Source: Candidatus Krumholzibacteriia bacterium
GTDB lineage: Bacteria; Krumholzibacteriota; Krumholzibacteriia; LZORAL124-64-63
NCBI GenBank assembly: GCA_016744705.1
Contig: JADGDU010000003.1
Location: forward strand, 62,001 to 126,000
Length of the DNA stretch: 64,000 bases
Direction: 5' to 3'
In this document: positions 60,903 through 64,000 of the stretch, piece after piece
Layout of the letters: the number at the start of each line of letters is the position of its first letter
How positions within the stretch are numbered: the first letter of the stretch is position 1
Made by a program: the position numbers and the translations under genes
The notes under the pieces: model-generated
What the model was told of the DNA's origin: nothing
The model's database searches: none
The model's input: the letters and a program-made list of their open reading frames with translations, nothing else

Positions 60903-61646
60903 TTGCTGCCCCTGATTTTTGAAACATGGACCCAGTTTCTGCTCACCTGCGGCATCCTTGTCGTTGCCCAGTTGGTGTATGTGCTGTTTGGATTTGGCTC
61001 CGGATTGATTGCCGTGGGCTCACTGGCTCTGCTCTTTCCGGACATCAGAGATGTGGTGGTGCTGCTCTTGCTGGTGAATCTGCCGGCTGAATTATGGGTG
61101 ACCTGGAAAACCCGGACCGAAGTGCGGTGGCGGCCCATTGGCATTCTGAGCATCGGCATTGGCCTGGGCATCCCTGCAGGCGCTATCATTTTGCGCAACA
61201 GTGAGCCACATATCATCCTGACTGCCCTGGGCTTTTTTCTGGTTTTGGTGGGCTTCATTTTCCTCCGGTTGCCCGCCGCAGGTAAAATATCTCCCCCGGT
61301 ATGGGCCGCCCCGCCCACCGGCCTGCTCTCCGGCTTGCTGACAGGTATGTTTGGCACCGGTGGGCCTCCGCTGATCATCTGGTACCACTTATCTGCCCCC
61401 AACAAAGCCGCCTTCCGCAGCAACCTGATGACCATTTTTCTGCTGATGACTGTTATCCGTGTGCCCAGCTATGCGGCAGCGGGAATGATTACCCCGAAAC
61501 ACCTTTATTCCATGGTCGCGGTGATGCCTGCTGTATTCATTGGCGCCTGGATCGGCAACCGGCTCCATCTGGATGTTTCTGAAATTTGGTTCCGGCGGAT
61601 GGTGAGCGCCTTGCTCGTGGTCCTGGGCTTGATGCTGGTTTTTTAA
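60903..61646 (+). CDS. TauE/SafE-family (sulfite exporter-like) permease
   Basis: The 247-residue membrane protein starts at TTG 60903 with AGGAGA upstream; the longer frame to 60768 does not look coding. It has eight or so spans and the two repeated family signatures, VLFGFGSGLIAVGSLALLFP and GLLTGMFGTGGPPLIIWYHL. TauE/SafE proteins export sulfoacetate, sulfite or related anions, but many members are of unknown substrate. The gene's stop touches that of the convergent barrel gene. Confidence 0.9.
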   Translation: MLPLIFETWTQFLLTCGILVVAQLVYVLFGFGSGLIAVGSLALLFPDIRDVVVLLLLVNLPAELWVTWKTRTEVRWRPIGILSIGIGLGIPAGAIILRNSEPHIILTALGFFLVLVGFIFLRLPAAGKISPPVWAAPPTGLLSGLLTGMFGTGGPPLIIWYHLSAPNKAAFRSNLMTIFLLMTVIRVPSYAAAGMITPKHLYSMVAVMPAVFIGAWIGNRLHLDVSEIWFRRMVSALLVVLGLMLVF

Positions 61647-62279
61647 TTAGAAAGAATAGCCCACCCCGATTTGCAGGGAACTGATTTTTGAACCGTTTTC
61701 CGGCAATTCAGGCACCTCGGCTTTGCCCGGATTGGCCAGTTGGGAAGTGCGGTCGATGAGTTGCTCCATGAGGCCGGAAGAGTACCTGGCATCCAACATA
61801 AAACGAGAGACCTCCAGGGAAAATCCTACATGGACCTGAAAATCGAGATTTTCGTAGCTGTAATCCCCATCAGTGCTGCCTTCGGGTTCATCCCAGGAAT
61901 CGCTTAATTTCAAGACCACCGAAGCCCCTGTGTATAGCCGGGGTTTCCAGTTTGCAACAGGAATGCCCACCCCCACAAAAGCCGCCGGTTGCAGACAGTG
62001 CAGCGTCACGTTGGCTTCACCAAAGGTCAGGCCCGTGTGGGGATCAGAATAGTAGCGATGCATGCTACCCGACTTTTGCAGATATTCGCCCGCCAGGGTA
62101 ATATCAAACAAGCCCTCTCCCAAAGGCCAGGAATCCTGGGCCCCCACATAGAATCCGTGGCCTTTTTCCTCCAGACCAATGTCCGACTCGATTCCGCCGG
62201 CCGTCACATGCAAAGCCAAGGCAGATGATGCCCAAACCATCAGCAAAGAGATCATCAGAGTCAGATTTCGAATTTTCAT
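61647..62279 (-). CDS. Small outer-membrane beta-barrel protein
   Basis: A 210-residue protein with signal peptide (LMISLLMVWASSALA) and beta-strand-like repeats (GHGFYVGAQDSWPLG, FDITLAGEYLQKSG, LQPAAFVGVGIPV, YTGASVVLKLS), ending in SLQIGVGYSF, an aromatic C-terminus as in small 8-strand barrels of the OmpA/OmpW type. AAAGGA precedes ATG 62279. No ligand or function is apparent. Confidence 0.8.
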   Translation of the reverse strand: MKIRNLTLMISLLMVWASSALALHVTAGGIESDIGLEEKGHGFYVGAQDSWPLGEGLFDITLAGEYLQKSGSMHRYYSDPHTGLTFGEANVTLHCLQPAAFVGVGIPVANWKPRLYTGASVVLKLSDSWDEPEGSTDGDYSYENLDFQVHVGFSLEVSRFMLDARYSSGLMEQLIDRTSQLANPGKAEVPELPENGSKISSLQIGVGYSF

Positions 62280-62332
62280 ACCGGCCGATCCTTTTCAGGG
62301 GTGAAGTGGCCCATAACAATACAAGCTCCCCT

Positions 62333-62370
62333 CAAAAAAAACCACCGGTGATGCAAGATCACCAGTGGTT
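62333..62370 (-). terminator. Rho-independent terminator of the 62436 gene
   Basis: On the minus strand AACCACTGGTGAT pairs with ATCACCGGTGGTT (one G-T wobble) around a CTTGC loop and is followed by a run of eight T. Confidence 0.9.
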
Positions 62371-62435
62371 CATGAAATTTTGATTCTCCTGAGGCGCCGG
62401 ACGAAGGGCGCCCCAGAAGATTCGCGAGGACAGTT

Positions 62436-64000
62436 CTAGCGCACCAGAACCATGCTCTTGACACTGACGTCACCATCGGCGGACAAACGCATGAAGTACG
62501 TGCCTGAGGCCACGGACTTACCAGCGTCGTCACGACCGGTCCAGCGCACTGAGTGGGTGCCGGCGGTCATGGTTTCGCTCACCAGGGAACGGACCAAACG
62601 ACCGGACACGTCATACAGTTTCAGCTGCACATTGGCGTCGCGGGGCAGACTGAATTTGATATCAGTCTGCGGGTTGAATGGATTGGGCACAGCGCCAGTC
62701 AGATGCATGACGTTGGGCAAACCATCGCCCACAGCACTCACGTCGTCGCCCACAACCAGAGTCACGGGTAATTCGATGGAACTGGTAACAGGGTCATTGG
62801 ACAAAACAGTCATCACTGCTTCATAAGTGCCCATTTCCAAGCCAGCTGCGTCAAAGTGCACAGTCACCATTTCGCTGCTGCCAACACCAACCGTACCACT
62901 GAGCGGGTCCGCAGTGACCCAGGTCAACGGAGGATGGGAAGCAAAACGAATGGCCAAATCGCTATGCAGGTAGTTGCTGTTAAATGCTACCTGAAGACCA
63001 TCGGTTCCGGTTGCATCTTCAATACCAACACTACAACCACTGCCATCAGAAACAGTGTGGTACTGGTAGGTGATACTGCCGTCGGCAGCGATGATCACCT
63101 GGAAGGTTTCAGGCGAGCTGCCACCGTAATGAACCACAGCTTCGAATTGCACAATGAACTCACTGCCCACACTCTGATAGTAAATGGTACCACCGGAGTT
63201 AGTATTCATATCATCCCAGAAGGGGGCCAACAGGTTGTTGGGATCTTCACTATTGGGCATGCCAACATGGGTGTAGCTGCTACTTGTCGACGTGAAGCTC
63301 AACCAACCGTTGGTACAAACCCGGATGCTGTCGAAAGTGTTTCCGTAGAAGTTAAAATCGAAGCCCAGAGCGTAAGGACCGCTGTTGGCATCATCACCGC
63401 TGGGAAGAGCCGTGCCACTGCCGGAAATATCATTCCAGTTATACACGGGGCCATTGGCCTCATCACTGTCAGTCCAACTGTAACCGTAGGCGTCGGGGCC
63501 ACCGAAACCAGTTACAGGATTGACGGCTTCGCGTTCATCCTTTTCACCCTTTGCCAGTGAGATGGAAGGAACGGTGCTGGGCACGGTTTGGCCTTTTTCG
63601 CCTTCCACAAGGGAAAGGTTGTAGGTCAATGTGGCGGTGCCGTTGTTGGTGATGTTTAAGTACTGATCTTCTGTAGCATCAGCAGCCAGGTTGGCGGTGA
63701 AGGATGCAGCATCCAGACCGATGACCGGCGTGCCGGGAGTGCCCTGCTCGGGGAACTCAATGAAGTCCAGGTAGGCAGCATCGTCACCATTGCTAACAAG
63801 ACCGTCTTTTGCATAAGCCCACTTGAAGGTGTGCTCGCCACTGGAGACTGAAAGAGAATACTGAGTCCAGGAAATCTCTCCAGACCAAGCTTCAATGAGA
63901 TTTCCATCAAGATAGAAGTTCAGGAAATCATAGGTCGCTTCACTGCTGACCTTGTACCAGAAAGTCAACATATCGGTATCCGTGATTTCCATAGTGATGG
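62436..64000 (-). CDS. C-terminal part of a large secreted protein with FlgD-like sorting domain (5' end outside window)
   Basis: The minus-strand frame is open to the edge of the window, so the N-terminus is missing. The visible 520 residues contain a jelly-roll-like segment that ends AYAKDGLVSNGDDAAYLDFIEF, an Ig-like stretch (NLAADATEDQYLNITNNG), a middle domain with repeated aromatic strands (GYSWTDSDEANGPVYNWNDI, TVSDGSGCSVGIEDATGTDG) like those of bacterial surface adhesins or proteases, a second Ig-like domain (PLSGTVGVGSSEMVTVHFDA), and the FlgD-like end (GAVPNPFNPQTDIKFSL, YDVSGRLVRSL, SGTYFMRLSADG). It is probably a peptidase or adhesin secreted to the surface; no catalytic motif lies in this part. 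A strong terminator follows. Confidence 0.85.
   Translation of the reverse strand, partial: ITMEITDTDMLTFWYKVSSEATYDFLNFYLDGNLIEAWSGEISWTQYSLSVSSGEHTFKWAYAKDGLVSNGDDAAYLDFIEFPEQGTPGTPVIGLDAASFTANLAADATEDQYLNITNNGTATLTYNLSLVEGEKGQTVPSTVPSISLAKGEKDEREAVNPVTGFGGPDAYGYSWTDSDEANGPVYNWNDISGSGTALPSGDDANSGPYALGFDFNFYGNTFDSIRVCTNGWLSFTSTSSSYTHVGMPNSEDPNNLLAPFWDDMNTNSGGTIYYQSVGSEFIVQFEAVVHYGGSSPETFQVIIAADGSITYQYHTVSDGSGCSVGIEDATGTDGLQVAFNSNYLHSDLAIRFASHPPLTWVTADPLSGTVGVGSSEMVTVHFDAAGLEMGTYEAVMTVLSNDPVTSSIELPVTLVVGDDVSAVGDGLPNVMHLTGAVPNPFNPQTDIKFSLPRDANVQLKLYDVSGRLVRSLVSETMTAGTHSVRWTGRDDAGKSVASGTYFMRLSADGDVSVKSMVLVR

Overview
The window comes from a bacterium of the FCB type (Fibrobacteres-Chlorobi-Bacteroidetes and relatives such as Krumholzibacteriota or Eisenbacteria). 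This is inferred from protein content. Secreted proteins carry C-terminal FlgD-like Ig sorting domains. A TonB receptor is paired with a DUF4249 lipoprotein. There is a MXAN_6640-type metalloprotease, a mitochondrial-type aconitase, and frequent TTG/GTG starts behind good Shine-Dalgarno sites. No rRNA, tRNA, CRISPR array, IS element or phage gene was seen. Genes are tightly packed and no gene-free stretch exceeds about 300 bases.

Layout. 1-5.1 kb: end of a secreted protein, an RpfC-like hybrid histidine kinase, a DUF1456 protein, and a flippase/ATP-grasp pair for surface polysaccharide. 5.2-13.4 kb: Fe superoxide dismutase, then an SRPBCC protein divergent from a B12-binding MerR regulator of the CarH/LitR photoreceptor type, a broken fasciclin gene, a CIA30-domain protein, a TonB receptor with its DUF4249 lipoprotein, and a class I photolyase. 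Two copies of a 19-bp inverted repeat (TTGTAYA-N5-TATACAR) lie at the regulator and fasciclin promoters. 13.5-21.7 kb: a beta-helix protein, a compact UvrD-like helicase, and a housekeeping run (nucleoside transporter, thioesterase, SpoU methyltransferase, dGTPase, unknown). 21.7-34.8 kb: a PAS-GGDEF-EAL protein, a dicarboxylate/amino-acid symporter, a possibly decayed ECF sigma locus, RNase HI, aconitase, a phosphoesterase, an HGSNAT-like membrane protein, and a heme-oxygenase-like diiron candidate. 34.8-37.7 kb: a 941-residue protein with 19 CXXCH heme c sites fused to a b-type membrane domain.

37.9-48.4 kb holds nine closely spaced or overlapping minus-strand genes: cyclase-family hydrolase, pseudouridine synthase, histidine kinase, NTT-type transporter with HEAT repeats and a cyclic-nucleotide domain, receiver-PP2C phosphatase, stand-alone receiver, beta-barrel, phosphate-binding-like protein and a second histidine kinase. 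The last seven look like one sensing and partner-switching unit. 48.5-64 kb: a large secreted metalloprotease, an MltF-like transglycosylase, a DUF493 protein, and an ECF sigma factor translationally coupled to an unusual membrane protein joining a carboxypeptidase-like domain, a TonB-plug-like segment and a von Willebrand A domain. After these come several secreted or outer-membrane proteins, a TauE/SafE permease, and the C-terminal part of another FlgD-tailed secreted protein.

The strongest candidates for something new are the light-regulon operator pair, the seven-gene signalling operon, the ECF/plug-vWA pair, the 19-heme b/c fusion, and a shared C-terminal SLKAxYR tail on two otherwise unrelated secreted proteins.
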